Source: Doris montereyensis (lineage: Eukaryota > Mollusca > Gastropoda > Nudibranchia > Dorididae). Taken from it: a DNA stretch of 64,000 nucleotides. Under the pieces are notes generated by a model, which worked only from the letters and a program-made list of their open reading frames with translations, was not told the DNA's origin and did not search any database. The stretch is taken from contig JAXRKP010000382.1 of assembly GCA_037039925.1 (NCBI GenBank), positions 172,501 to 236,500 of the forward strand, written 5' to 3'. This document shows, in pieces, positions 1 to 12,895 of this stretch (position 1 is its first letter; each line of letters opens with the position of its first letter). A program made the translations under genes and the position numbers.

Positions 1-720
1 TTTCTGAAATAATTTAAACTTTTAATTATTTTGGAATTTATTTGTATAATATTCTAAAACTTCCTTGACAGTTGTCATGTCTATACAGATCTATGGCTCG
101 AAAGAAGATGAAATAGTTTGCACGCCGTTCTTTTGGCTTTGAATATGGTAAAAGAGCTGTGAAGGAATTGTCAGAATTTTATCATCTGGACGAATAGTCT
201 ATCTCTGCCTTTTAAGGTTTAAGAAACTCAGATATTAAAAATCAAGCAAGCAATCACAATAATTGGGCACCTCTTAAAAAATCTTGTTGGAAAACACATT
301 ACGTTCGTCTGGATAACGGGACATGTAGGCATCGAGGGAAATAAAAGTGCTGATAAATTGGCAACATATCAGCCCTAATAATTCTGCAGATTTAAAGATC
401 TGAACCAATAAGTATTTTAATACAATTTCACAGGAGGAGTGGGATCATAAAGTTAATAACAAGCTTCTATGAAGTGATTCCAACAATGACAGAAAGATAA
501 AAAAAAAATATGTAAGAGTGAAAAATTAGGGAAAAAAGAGACCGTGTTAAACTGCCTCCATACTGGTCACCATGGCTTACGCAGGGTTTCCTGCCGACCC
601 ATGACGAACAGCCTTGCTGTCACTCATGTGATTGCCTTTCTAGTATCAAACATATTTGAACAGAGTGCTCTGATTTGTTTGATATACAATTGAACTATTA
701 TACCGAAAGAAACGTTTATA
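1..720 (+). mobile_element. LINE 3' end with RNase H remnant
   Basis: Degraded 3' part of a non-LTR retrotransposon that continues beyond the window start. A translation near 300-365 reads FVWITGHVGIEGNKSADKLA, the C-terminal signature of the RNase H domain found in several LINE clades (typical form W-x-P-G-H-x-G-x-x-G-N-x-x-A-D). Further down, near 540-690, frames giving DRVKLPP, LTQGFLPTHDEQPCCHSCDC and SIKHI resemble the Cys-rich tail that follows RNase H in such elements. Several frameshifts and stops make it non-functional. Clade is not assigned beyond an RNase H-bearing LINE. Confidence 0.7.
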
Positions 721-859
721 AACTCTTTCCAGAAACTGATTCAAAAACTTTTTTTTTTATATTTACAATAAATCGAATTGCATCACTAAATCTAGAGTAA
801 AAATAAAGTTGTGAGCTTTTTTTGTTTTTTAAAGTACTTAATATTCCGCCCAGACAATT

Positions 860-925
860 GCCAGTAATATTTTGACAGTGACGAACCCTGAGATCACCAC
901 CATGGTGGACAGGGTTTATGTCAAA
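860..925 (-). repeat. Family F repeat fragment
   Basis: On the minus strand this carries the family F core CCACCATGGTGGTGATCTCA followed by GGGT, the same block found in about fifteen other places here. Only the core survives. Confidence 0.55.
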
Positions 926-1109
926 CAAAAAAAAACAAAAGCAAAAACAAACCTGGTATATGTACTGGTAATAAATGGTGTCTTCTGATTCCTACTCTAG
1001 ATCTGGCATATGTTTCTAAACTACATTTAGTACAACTACAACCTATTGCCTACAGCTACTCCTACCATTAAATCTAATTCATGTACATATTAACAATAAC
1101 ACAAACAGA

Positions 1110-1143
1110 CACAAACACACACACACACACGCACACACTTGTA

Positions 1144-1199
<56 letters not shown>
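1110..1199. repeat. (CA)n and (AT)n microsatellites
   Basis: A short CA tract (about 1110-1138) is followed by an uninterrupted AT tract (about 1147-1197). Confidence 0.95.
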
Positions 1200-1200
<1 letters not shown>

Positions 1201-1626
1201 CACAATACACCACACCACTTGAATGGGGACAGACTGAGAACTGAATTAAACTCCAATGTTATAATCACCTGCTGGTACTGGAGCGACTTGGAGACTTAGT
1301 CTTTTTCCCCTCTTGGCGTTTTTGTTGTTGTTTTTATTTCATTTTATACATGATTTTATGGCAGGGGTAGATGTTGTCTTATTCAAACCTGATTGTCGAA
1401 GTGGTAAATAATCAAATCAATATTTCACTCTCTTACCCAGTTTACTGTCACTGTCACATACGCCAATACATGTTTTATCTTTCTTTTTTTAATTCATTCC
1501 ATACTTCTTTTATATAGATCTACAATTACATGCATTTAACCAATGACCTCTGTCTCGTCATCTCTCGGCTTGACCTAAAGGAAAAAGCGCCCTCTACAAT
1601 ACGTGAAGCACTGCATGTGTTGTGAA

Positions 1627-1868
1627 GCGTCCGTAGTTCAGTCGTTAGAGCGTCAGACTACCACACAGGAGGCCCGAGCTCGATTCTCAATTCGGGCAAA
1701 AAAATTCTGGCCCTCCTGTTGACTCAACAGCGAAATGATTTGTTAGGTCTATTTAGACGTGGCGAAAATAAAGGCAGCGGCATGGAAAGCAATGACAAAC
1801 TACCACCCTGTGCCTAGAAATATCAGGACTCTACTCCTGATTACTTTACACTCGTCTCTGAGTACTTA
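1627..1868 (+). mobile_element. tRNA-derived SINE, family A
   Basis: The head resembles a tRNA: a box A-like TAGTTCAGTCGTTAGAGC is followed 30-40 bp later by a box B-like GAGCTCGATTC. The body shares blocks CTGGCCCTCCTGT, CTATTTAGACG and GGAAAGCAATGACAAACTAC with the copy at about 9.93 kb. Sharing beyond the head indicates one SINE family rather than a decayed tRNA gene. Boundaries are approximate. Confidence 0.75.
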
Positions 1869-2036
1869 ATTTACTTACTTTACTTTACATGGCGTACTGA
1901 CCACATCAATTACGCTCTCATTATACTGTGGTCATCTCTAATTTGTCTATGTTCCCGTGAGGTCCTGACACAATTAGATTCCACGTCCAGTTTTTACACT
2001 ACCTGCTTTCCCACTGACCCTTTCATTCATACCACG

Positions 2037-2400
2037 AGGCGGTGTAGCTAAAGCGGTAGTGTTGTGTGCTTGTAACCACGACACTTGTTCAATCCTCACG
2101 GCTGGCACAGGTGGGGGGGGGTTCTCGACGTTGTACACGACAGATACTTCGCTCTAGTTTCCTCACTTGACTCAGGTGTGAATGAGTACCCAGCTATACA
2201 TAGAGAAAGATCTTATCAGAGTTTTAGTACAAAAGCTTTAACACTAATACTAACAGGCTTGTGTGCTCCCACGGACGTTGAGAAGGATTTTGAATGAAAT
2301 GGCCTGCTGGGGGATAAATGATGTACAGTCGGTGAGCCTGCACTTGTGCGAGGATACAGACATAAAATCCATCTTTATCTTAAGCTTTATCTTTATACAA
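2037..2400 (+). mobile_element. tRNA-derived SINE, family D
   Basis: The head GGTGTAGCTAAAGCGGTAG has a box A-like start, with a weak box B near 2087-2097. The middle carries TTGACTCAGGTGTGAATGAG, related to the central domain of families C and E. The 3' end is a TTTATCTTTAT-type repeat. A second copy lies inverted at about 3.14-3.48 kb, and a short 3' fragment at 22.56 kb. Confidence 0.7.
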
Positions 2401-2607
2401 TCTCTTACACTCCTTTTTCACGGCCTGATCGGAATTGATTCTGACGTCAAACTCATTTTGATTTGGGTAGATGGAAAGTTTCAGCGGCACCTGTAGCCTA
2501 TTGTGTTTTCAGTAGTAATTTTCCTCGTTGTTTCTGTGCATTTGAGTTACCTGCGTTACAGCTTGACAATACGTGACATTCAAAAGAAACTTCTATAATA
2601 ACATAAT

Positions 2608-2880
<273 letters not shown>

Positions 2881-3139
2881 ACTTGTAATATAACAAACAA
2901 TTAAAGGGCGCACAATCTTATACAATAAAAGCTTTAAGCGCCGTACATTGTTATTATCAGAGGTGATGAATAACTGATGAGCCAGTGAGAAAAAACATTC
3001 ATGAATTACATTCTGATTCTGATTCTGCCTTTTAATGTCCCCTTTCACATTTGAAGATTCTGACATGTTGTGGTGATCAATGTTAGAAATTAGTATACAA
3101 CGACTGAGGATATAATTTATTGTTGTTGATGGAGAATGC

Positions 3140-3480
3140 CATATGAGGTGTATAAAGATAAAGATAAAGGTGGATTTATAGTTCGTATCCCCGTACAAGT
3201 GCAGGTTCACCGAGTGTACATCATTTATCCCCACAGCAGGTCATTTCATTCAAAGTCCTCAACTCCCGGGAGAGCATGCAGTACACACGCCTGTTAGGCT
3301 TTTTTTGTACTAACACTTTAAGAAGACCTTACTCTATCTATAGCTAGGTACTCATTCACACCTGAGCCAAGTGAGGAAAGTAGAGTGAATTACCCGTTCT
3401 AAGAGTATAACGTTGAGGAAAAACCACCAGCTGTGCCAGTCGTGAGGCTTGAATGAGTGTCATCGTGATTACCAGCTCAC
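3140..3480 (-). mobile_element. SINE family D, inverted copy
   Basis: The reverse complement matches the family D copy at 2.04-2.40 kb over most of its length. Shared blocks include the central GACTCAGGTGTGAATGAG-like domain, the AGTGCAGGTTCACCGAGTGT-like block and the AAAGATAAAGATAAAG tail. With the first copy it makes a large interrupted inverted repeat around the trinucleotide array. Confidence 0.7.
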
Positions 3481-3489
3481 ATGTGGATG

Positions 3490-5075
3490 GACGACTCTAA
3501 ATAATATTTATATTTGCATCGAATAAAGGACGACTGGTGGACATAATTATAGATAACGATAACAGCCCAGAAAAGGTTCATTTAGAAAACATTATCTCCA
3601 AAAAATACAACAATGAATTCTAAAAAAAATGTGAGGTTGATTCTATATTAAAAGTATGCTTTTCTAAAAAAAGATGGGGGTTTTTTTTTGTAGGAGCTTT
3701 CTTACATTTCTCATTTACGTGATTTCTTTATACAATACCAGTCAGAAAAGAGGTACACCAATACCGAATGTCTTTTCACTGAAACGAGTTGAAGTGTGAG
3801 GCACATTAAGATCGTTTTCGACTCCTGTAGTGAGACATGGATCGGCTATTTAATGGAAGGTTGTGATGTCATAGCCTCTTATTTTGTTTTTAAGATTTTT
3901 CTAAAAAACAATAACCCAACAACATAATTCAAAACAAAACACAACACAGCCCTTGTGTGTATTCATGTCACAATAAGTGAATATGACCCGTACTATAGGG
4001 ATGTCTGTGATGGCCCTTTTCGGCACGCTCGTGCGTTGTTAATATTACGACGATATAAATCTTCTTTGGTGGAGTGATGGTAGACTTATGTAGTCATGGA
4101 CGCTGTGCTCTTTAAGATGGCCGCTTGTGATGTCATCGAAATCTACCCCATTCGTGATTATGATCATTCGCAACAAACCAATGCAGTTACATGCATCTGC
4201 TGTGTTGGTTTTGCTTTCTTATTGCTTCGGGGTGTTTTGTTTGCTATGATTTTTGTTTATATTTCCACAGGGCTTGCTGACCTAGAATACATAATTCAGA
4301 AACACAAAGAAATTCCTTTGGAGCACACAGCACACGCAATATTATTATGCTGTCCATACACGCAACGCCTCACATATTTTCTTGTATATTTATCCTTTTA
4401 TGTATCTAGAATGTTACATACCAAATATTCATTTCCAGCGTTGAGGCAAAATGCCTGTGTGTTTACTTTCATCTGTTTTCTATCATCTTTCATGATATTT
4501 TGTTCTTTATTTCGTGGGAGAATCTGATCAATTATTTTCCATTTGTAACAATTTTTTTCCTTTTTTGCTTTTCTTCCTGGACAAAACGATAAGGAGATGA
4601 AGAGATAGAGAATTGTGGTGGGGGGGGGGGTCGGGGGAATCATTCTAATTCAAAATTACACAAAGAAAGTAAATAAATAATCCGTGCAAAGAAAAAAAAA
4701 CAAAAGATGCTTTAGAAAGCAATCAAATGGGCTGAAAGAAAAGGAATCCATTCGCTTTTATTTCCCCAGGCACTGCAACATGCTAAAAATCAACCTTTTA
4801 TTGTTCATATTATTATTTTGTGATTCGCTCCAGGAATTTTACCACCCTAATGAAAGTCGATTTTTAAACTTATTAAGATGGGCTATTGTTCGTTACCTTT
4901 GTCTTACGCCTTTGTATAATTTCGTTCTTTTTGCAGATCAAATCTCTCCCCAGTTTCTAGATCGTTGTTGCTGTAACTGCAATCTTGTTGTTGTTTTTCT
5001 TCTTCTTCTCCAATTCTCTTTTTCCTCCTCCTCTAACTCCTAATCATTTTCCTTCTTCTCCTCCTTTTTTTTCTT
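3490..5075. other. Non-genic AT-rich interval
   Basis: I see no recognisable gene or element. An AAGATGGCCGC stretch next to TGATGTCATC (about 4114-4138) resembles adjacent YY1 and CRE-type sites but has no gene context. A 143-codon open frame at 4096-4527 encodes hydrophobic, unrecognised sequence and was not called. Pyrimidine-rich DNA from about 4980 leads into the TTC array. Confidence 0.5.
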
Positions 5076-5079
5076 CTGT

Positions 5080-5301
5080 TCTTCTTCTTCTTCTTCTTCT
5101 TCTTCTTCTTCTTCTTCTTCTTCTTCTTCTTCTTCTTCTTCTTCTTCTTCTTCTTCTTCTTCTTCTTCTTCTTCTTCTTCTTCTTCTTCTTCTTCTTCTT
5201 CTTCTTCTTCTTCTTCTTCTTCTTCTTCTTCTTCTTCTTCTTCTTCTTCTTCTTCTTCTTCTTCTTCTTCTTCTTCTTCTTCTTCTTCTTCTTCTTTCTT
5301 C
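5080..5301. repeat. (TTC)n / (GAA)n microsatellite
   Basis: An almost pure run of roughly 70 TTC triplets. The poly-Leu, poly-Lys, poly-Glu and poly-Arg frames over it are artefacts. Confidence 0.97.
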
Positions 5302-5324
5302 TCTGCCCTGCCCCCCCCCCCTCC

Positions 5325-5625
5325 TCTTTGAAAAGATAGGCCAAGGGGAATTGACACCTACGCCCATTGGAGACAGATGATAAAAAGAGGCCCCGTGTGC
5401 AAATCATAGCACTCTGTATACGTTAAAGATTCTTGTAGTTGTTTAAATGGCAAACAGGGCAAAGTTAAAAATCCTACAACAACAACAACAAAAACAGGCA
5501 AAAACAACAACACACAACAAAACTAAAGAACAACAATATGAACAAACAAAAAGAAAACAAACAAAAACGAAACAAAACAAACGACATCACCTTAGTTGTG
5601 AACGTGGGTAAAAACAAATAAAATC
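5325..5625 (+). mobile_element. SINE family B, degraded 3' part
   Basis: Matches the full family B copy at 19.19-19.48 kb. Shared blocks are GGAGACAGATGATAAAAAGA, GGCCCCGTGTGCAAATC, CAGGGCAAAGTTAAAAATCC and the terminal TTAGTTGTGAACGTGGGTAA. An A/C-rich stretch of about 100 bp (5475-5580, AACAA-type) sits before the terminal block. Confidence 0.65.
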
Positions 5626-5711
5626 AAAATAGTTTATCAGATATTATCTCTTCTCAAAACCTTATGTCAACATGAATCTAAGCAACCTGACGCTGTTAAT
5701 CCTCCCCACCC

Positions 5712-5785
5712 CCACCCCACACACACACATACACACACCCACATCCACACTCGCTCACACACACATACACACACACACGCGCGCG
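5712..5785. repeat. (CA)n-rich microsatellite
   Basis: Interrupted CA dinucleotides ending in a short CGCGCGC alternating purine-pyrimidine stretch. Confidence 0.9.
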
Positions 5786-6124
5786 CAAGCGCGCACTCAA
5801 AGGCACAAGTTACGTTGCATCATTGCATCAGTGAAGATAGTTGATGGGGAAAGATGAATTAACGATTTCATTCAGTGACAGTTTTGAGTTGCGTTACTTT
5901 ATTCAGAACATGAAATGAGATTCGTTTTGAGGCAATTTTTCTCTGTCCAATTTGGCATTCTTTTCATAAATAATAATGATTCATATCATAGCCACTAAAA
6001 AAAAAAGTAGCTGATTACAAAAATTGACATTTTTTAAAGTCATCGAGATGTTCGACAAAAACACTTGGAGTGTGAAATATGAACATGAGATTGGAATGAA
6101 CACATCGAGACATTCAATATTCAG

Positions 6125-6420
6125 ACTGAGCTGTGAATGGGGTGTTGGTCGCCCAGTGATGAATATTTGGCCTCGGGATCCACGGGTCATGGTTTCGAAT
6201 CTTATTTATACCGCGCCCGACATTGTAGCGTCGGGGGAGTCACATACATGTAACGGGCTTTTCCTCAGTTGACCCATGTGCAAATGGGTACTGGGCATAG
6301 AAGAGCTTACTTATAGACAAAGCGACAGACCAACATCCTATCAGGAAGTGATATTGTACCAGCCGTTGCACCCGAGGTCATAAAAATCGGCTTACGTTCC
6401 GGCTCTATACCCAAACGTCA
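6125..6420 (+). mobile_element. tRNA-derived SINE, family E
   Basis: The tRNA-like head has box A-like TTGGTCGCCCAGTG and box B-like GGTTTCGAATC. The centre carries TGACCCATGTGCAAATGGGT, nearly identical to family C, although the head differs. The end has the CGGCTTACGTTCCGGCTCTA block, also C-like. Confidence 0.6.
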
Positions 6421-7164
6421 TTGAATTGGAGGATGTTTGTTTGGCCTTTAAACTGCAAAGTAGATTAAGCGAAAAATAAGGTTTACATGTATTACACAGT
6501 AGTTGGAAATAAAGAAGACGATGCTGTCCACCAGAAGATGTTCTTCCTATGCAAAGCTCAGAATAGCCTTCTCTCGTAGCAACGTACCTGACGAGTATCA
6601 ATTACAAGGATCGGATCCATGGGAACCAAGGAAGTTGACCACTTTAGTAAGGCGAGCTTGAGTTATCCACAATAATATATTTTAGAGGGCTCATTTGTTA
6701 AATAAAAACCTTGCTTTAATATTGTATATTATATAACATATTATATTTACAGAAACCAAATTAAACTAAAACAAACAAATAAAACCAAATGGCTAACATA
6801 CCACAGATCTACACGATTCTCAAAATCTAGATGGCGGAGATGTGTCTGTAAATTCATGCAAGAAATGGTTGACAAACCGCATAGAAAATAGAAATAGGTG
6901 AGCAGATTTTTAAAATGATTTCCCTCTCCTTACATGAGCTTCTGGTAGAATCGTTCTTGGTAAAAAAAAAAGCAGTTATTAACTGAAAAGCTAAATTCTA
7001 CTGTAATTTAACGTATACTTTATGTATTGATATTATGACTAAATAAGAACATGAAATACATCAATTCTGACATGTCAATTGCCTCATTGTTTGTCTTTAC
7101 ACTTATAGATCTATGTTTGATCTACATCAGAGGATACTATATATTGCATTGTATGAATTCGCCA

Positions 7165-7490
7165 GTGTTGAATGATGATGATGATGATGAGCCTTTAGTC
7201 CCCATCGTCAGCGTATAGGCCACGAACGAACATACGCCAAACTTCTCTGTTCTCTGCTAGCTACATCATCTTGTTCCATGATCTTCCCTTTCTCTCGGCA
7301 TCTTTCTTCAGACCATCTTAGCCCTGTTGATCGTGGTCTGCCAACCATTCTAATATAGGGCTCTCTTGGCTGTGTTTCCTTCCGGCCTAGGGAGGTGTGG
7401 CCGATCCATCTCCACATTTTGTGGCCCACTTTTGTCTCGATATCCTTTGGTAGTTTTTCTTCCATAGTTCTTTATTGTTTATCTTGTCTG
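7165..7490 (-). mobile_element. LINE C-terminal remnant
   Basis: A minus-strand frame (7208-7465) encodes HKMWRWIGHTSLGRKE, then GRPRSTGLRWSEE and EQRSLAYVRS. This is the W-R-W-I-G-H, G-R-P and final W/R-rich pattern of RTE-like LINE C-termini. The minus-strand 3' end runs into (CAT)n, seen as ATGATGATG near 7172-7190, a plausible short-repeat tail. Confidence 0.65.
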
Positions 7491-7734
7491 GCCATTTAAT
7501 TTGCATACTTTTCCTTAATGGTTGTTAATATAACAACAACAACAACAACAAAGATTTAAATCTAGAAAGTTATAGATATCTAGAACGCCAGTATAACCAA
7601 CTGTCAATGGAGAGAATCTATAACTTCTACTACTGCTAGTCATGGTTGGATTCGTACGAAAGATCTTGTGAAAGAAACTTTTCTTTTTAGCAGCGTCGTT
7701 GGCATTGCATGGTACGTGGTGTGCTCCGTTTTCA

Positions 7735-7925
7735 TAGTGAGGTGATGGGTGTTGGCACAGAGGTCACGAGTTCGATTCTGTCTGGTGCCCGAACATTCTT
7801 TTTCCTGTTCATTGCCTTGTATCTGTCTCGTCTTTGTTCCTGAGGGGCAAATGAAACATCCTACCAAAAACCCCGAGATCACCCTAATTGTGGATGTGGG
7901 TAAACCAAAATCAAATTCAAATCAA
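7735..7925 (+). mobile_element. SINE family B, short copy
   Basis: Box B-like ACGAGTTCGATTCT is followed by the family B 3' block CCTACCAAAAACCCCGAGAT, then AATTGTGGATGTGGGTAAA and an AATCAAATTCAAATCAAA tail. The middle is shorter than in the 19.2-kb copy. Confidence 0.6.
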
Positions 7926-8374
7926 ATTCTAAAGGGTTTCAATATTATTTCATGTTCCTCCTCATTAATTTCGATATGTCCCTTGCCTCACTGTTTGTCT
8001 TTTACATTGTGTATTTCATGTAGAGATAACAATACATCTGTGTTTGTTATTGTTGTTGTTGTTGCTGCTATGACACGTGTTAAAAATGACCATATTTTAG
8101 TTTCATTAGAATCATGGTTATTAAATAAGTTGATGTCATGAAGATCGGTTATCTTGTTCCATATGGAAAAGGTTGAGAAACACATGCCACCAGCAACGGC
8201 CTTCCATTATTTGTTTCTGACCAGACGAAGAGATTCGTTTTATAAATTTAATTCATTTCCAAATTTCCAACTTTGTATCGTTGTCAAACCGTCCAGTGTG
8301 AAGTATTAATATAAATCACTTGTTTGTAAATCCTTGCTTGCAAGTTTAAAAAAAACTCCTTCAATGCCGATACG

Positions 8375-8640
8375 ACCCACAGAGCCGGAGCTTATCCCGG
8401 TTTCAATAGCGTGAGGCGGAACAGGGCATAAATTTCGCTTACTGGACGGGACGCTAGTCTGGCGCAGATTTTTACTCCCAAGCTAGTAGCTGTACCCATT
8501 TTCATCTGGGTTGAGTGGGGGAAATGCGTGTTAAATGTCTTTCCCAAGGGACTCAAAGTGGGACCTAGCTTTGCTAGGATTCGAACCCAGGACCTCATGA
8601 TCCCCACTCTGGCAGCTTAACAACTCGGCCACCGACACTA
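8375..8640 (-). mobile_element. SINE family C
   Basis: On the minus strand the head GGCCGAGTTGTTAAGCTGCC leads to box B-like GGGTTCGAATCCTAGC, a GACCCAG-x-TGAAAATGGGTAC central domain, and the CCGGGATAAGCTCCGGCTCT-like end. Related copies lie at 26.24, 27.24 and 46.59 kb. Confidence 0.75.
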
Positions 8641-8892
8641 CTTCACTTGCATGGCCTGGGTTCAAATTCTAGTTAAAACTGGTATGGCGGAGGAAGGGGA
8701 GGGGGGGCGAAGGGGTTTATAAAATGTACAACTTATGTCATGTTTTTGGAAGCGCGTGGGGGTACGGGGGGGGGGGGGGGCAGGGAATGGTTTTGCAACG
8801 CCTATTTACCGCCATAGAAACCGGAATCAACCTCGACAACATCATCATTTGGACAAGGAAATAACTTTACATTACTTTTGGTATTACATGTA

Positions 8893-9660
<768 letters not shown>

Positions 9661-9924
9661 TAGATTTTACGTCAAAATTGGCCATGCTGTAACAGTTGCT
9701 GTTATGTCACTGCTACGCTTTGGCTGATTTTATTTTGAGGTAAGTATGGATACCCAGCCACACTTCCTTCCCCTCTTCTACATATTCAGAGCAATGAAGT
9801 GGTCAATAAGTTCGAGGTACAAGAAGTTTAGGGGATATTTCTAAATATATCTCTTAGGTAAGAATTCAATTTGACCAGAGTGGAGGCCCGGATGGTCTGC
9901 TCTTTTCGATTTCCTACTACCGAA

Positions 9925-10165
9925 GGTGAGGCATTGATAGCTCGGTGGGCAGAGTGCATGACTACCACGCAGTTTGCCCGAATTCTATTCCCAGTCCGGG
10001 CAAACTTTTCTGGCCCTCCTGTCAACGGGTAGCTATATCTATTCAGACGGTGAAAGTAAAAGCGGCGTGGAAAGCAATGGCAAACTACGACAATACGCAG
10101 GATTCTACTCCTGTTCACCTTACGCTCAACTCTGAGTATGGGAACTTAGTTTACTTTACTACCGG
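9925..10165 (+). mobile_element. SINE family A
   Basis: The head GATAGCTCGGTGGGCAGAGT is box A-like and TTCTATTCCCA is a poor box B. Body blocks CTGGCCCTCCTGT, CTATTCAGACGGTG and GGAAAGCAATGGCAAACTAC match the copy at 1.63 kb. Confidence 0.75.
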
Positions 10166-10179
10166 GGATGCTTTTAAAT

Positions 10180-10388
10180 GCACAAAGCCACATGGGACCT
10201 CCTAGATTATCGTCCGTCTCCGGTAGGATTAGGCACTGATTTTATTATGCCAATCTCGGGATAAGTGAGCCGAAGAAACCCGATAAAAATGGATCTCAAT
10301 TTAAAGTTCAAGCCTGCAAGGCCGGAATTTGAACCCACGACCGTTGGCTTGATAGACGAGTCCCATACCTACTGAGCTATCCGTTTGC
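10180..10388 (-). mobile_element. tRNA-headed SINE, B-like body
   Basis: Read on the minus strand, GGATAGCTCAGTAGGTATGG (box A) and GTGGGTTCAAATTCC (box B) are close to consensus. They are followed by about 120 bp ending in GGAGACGGACGATAATCTAG and AGGTCCCATGTG, the central block of family B. A real tRNA gene is unlikely because SINE body follows directly and a closing acceptor stem is not evident. Confidence 0.6.
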
Positions 10389-10974
10389 TGTATACATGTA
10401 CAATAATATATTAAGTACCCTTCCATACCACTTGATTACTTGGCATTGTGACTTACATTCATACAACAACCGATCAGGACGTGTAAGAATTGAATAAACA
10501 GAATGTAGTAATCTTACACCGTTTCGTAGACATCTTGTGTTGGGTGGAAGCAGAAAACATATCAGCGTGTCAGTCACCTGGTCGTGTTTTTCTTTCTCTA
10601 GCGTCAAAGGAAGGCAGAAGGTTGTCAATTTGTCAACGTTTGAGTTTTGAAGAGTTTGAAGATGGGTCAATATTGTAGCTTGTTTGACAGTCTGATCTAG
10701 CCGCTTTTTCATTGACATCTTGATATATGAGTTTGAGGCACCAACGCAGGTGTCTTTACAAATTTGGAGCAAAGCTGTAGAACAAATAACTAGCATTGTG
10801 CAAATTTCCTTGACATTACGACATAGGGCTGCTGGCACAAAAATTATTTTCTCTCTGTACGTCATCGTTAAATGTTCATGGAAATAGCAGCCAGTAAAGT
10901 GCATGTTGTGTTGAATCAGTTTCTGATTTTGTGCCCTTTTTTTCACTTTTTCGAGAACGGCTTATTATTCTTTT

Positions 10975-11030
10975 TTCTTTCTTTCTTTATCAGTTCCAAT
11001 TCTACCTTCCGGTGTGTGGATTTCTTATTA
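10975..11030 (-). mobile_element. Solo 3' end of the RTE-like family
   Basis: On the minus strand this reads ACCGGAAGGTAGAATTGGAA then CTGATAAAGAAAGAAAG. It is nearly the terminal 40 bp of the RTE copies at 12.8-17.3 and 49.2-52.4 kb, without any coding region attached. Confidence 0.6.
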
Positions 11031-11406
11031 TTCTTTGTTCTCCAAATGTCCCTGCTTAATTTGGAGCTGAAATTGAAATAGATAACTCCCCAGGGCATAA
11101 TCTATTGCCTTGACGAACCAAGTTTTCTCCCCATGGGAATTATTACAAATTTGCAATGAATGTAAAGAAAAAAACAACAACCTAGTTCTGCATCACATCA
11201 TGATAGTTTCTATGGTGCAAAAATATATTAATACTGGCAGATAAACCAGACCTGCTCTAGTAAAAAGCCCAAATCTACCTGAACCACCCACAACAAAAGA
11301 ACAAAATAAAGCAGACATTTGTCTCAAATTCATTTAGAGCAGACATCTTAGTTGACACGGCAAGACTGAAGCATTAGACTAAGAGACCGCGATCTAAGGT
11401 CTATAT

Positions 11407-11619
<213 letters not shown>

Positions 11620-11639
11620 CAGACATTTCACATTCACAT

Positions 11640-12240
11640 TCATTCCAATCAATCTCCACTCTCCAGCCTAGGGCCTTTCGCCTGATTAAAGTCAAGCCGC
11701 CATTGGCAAAACCCAACCCCATCATCTGCCTGGCGTCCCTGGGTACAAAATGCCTTGGGCCACTCAGGGACGTGGGCAAGAGAATCCCAGCAGGGCCAGA
11801 ACGTAAATATATCCCAACATGCCCTGGGGCCGGGGATATTTATGTGCGCATGCGCAGCGCCACGGGCCTCTGCGTTTCGAATTCAGTGACTAGGCAAGCA
11901 AAGAGAAGTACACGTAGTTCGAGCTTCGCTTATAGCGCAGGGTTAGCCTTCTAGGCATGTTCGTGTTATGGTTCTATGTCTGTCTGTGTTAAATTCTCCT
12001 GTACCTTGGGGCCATACACGTAAAAGCCTCTACTCGCCCCCCCCCTCCAACCTTCCCAACCAGAACGCTTTGCCTCGTCTCCTTTTCCCGGACAAGCAAG
12101 CAGACGCCCGGCCCTGGGGGCAAAAGGCAAAAGAAGAGAGATGGCTTGCGTTGTCAGGTTTCTCTAGGCCTGGGGCAGTCACGTTTTTCAGGCGAAGGCT
12201 TAGCTATCTATGCCTTTGGTCAAATGTGTGCTGACGCTGA
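11640..12240. other. GC-richer island, function unknown
   Basis: Markedly richer in G+C and CpG than its surroundings, for example GTGCGCATGCGCAGCGCCAC near 11845. It directly follows the TC array. No exon, splice site or element could be assigned. It could be a CpG-type promoter, a regulatory island or an unrecognised repeat. Confidence 0.35.
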
Positions 12241-12895
12241 TGATGTTTGTTTTGTTTCTTACATTCACAATGGCTTCAGATTAAAAAAATAAATTCCCTA
12301 CTTTTTGTCTCTTTTCCACCAATCAATCTTTTAATGAAAAGAAAATCGGTTATTGATAATGATAATTAAATTGCTCTCATAGTTTGCTGCTCGATTTAGT
12401 AGCATATACATTGTAGATCTAAATAATATAAGCCAGGGTCTTTCTACCTTTTCCACTGTATGACTCCGCTTTCAGTTGTAATAATCCTACCATGGACTCC
12501 ACCTTTTATATACATCTAAGCCTTCTGAAATGTACTAATGTTTCATATCGCAAATACAATATTTTAACATTCTAAATATTAATCACAGCAAAAGAGCAAT
12601 AACAATTCGTTTTTTTTTATGAATGTTTATTAATGTTTATTAAACCCCTTCCAATTCAATAAGCTTGGCTGCCCTCGTGCATTATTCCGCGATAAAAGCA
12701 CGCCGTCAAATGAAGTCAAGGAAAAGCAGTGCAGAAATGTCATTAAATGAAACACCCTTCTTCGATTGGTTTAATCATCTTTTTATTCGATATAATGAAC
12801 GCACTTCGTTTGATCCAAAATATTTTTAACCTAGTGCGGTGACGTCGTCGGGCAGTGCACAGGTAAGCACCTGTACGGGGAATAGATGATCCCGC

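Noticed and set aside
4096..4527. 143-codon hydrophobic open frame, plus strand
   Set aside because: Leu/Phe/Ser/Cys-rich composition typical of AT-rich non-coding DNA; no family recognised; no promoter or poly(A) context.
10320..10388. Possible genuine tRNA gene on the minus strand
   Set aside because: Boxes A and B are good, but SINE family B-like body follows immediately and no complementary acceptor stem was seen.
10377..10946. 189-codon open frame on the minus strand, the longest one not built from simple repeats
   Set aside because: No recognisable domain, no clear codon or composition signal, no splice context, and it starts inside a SINE boundary region. It may be chance in a 64-kb AT-rich window, though a database search would be worthwhile.
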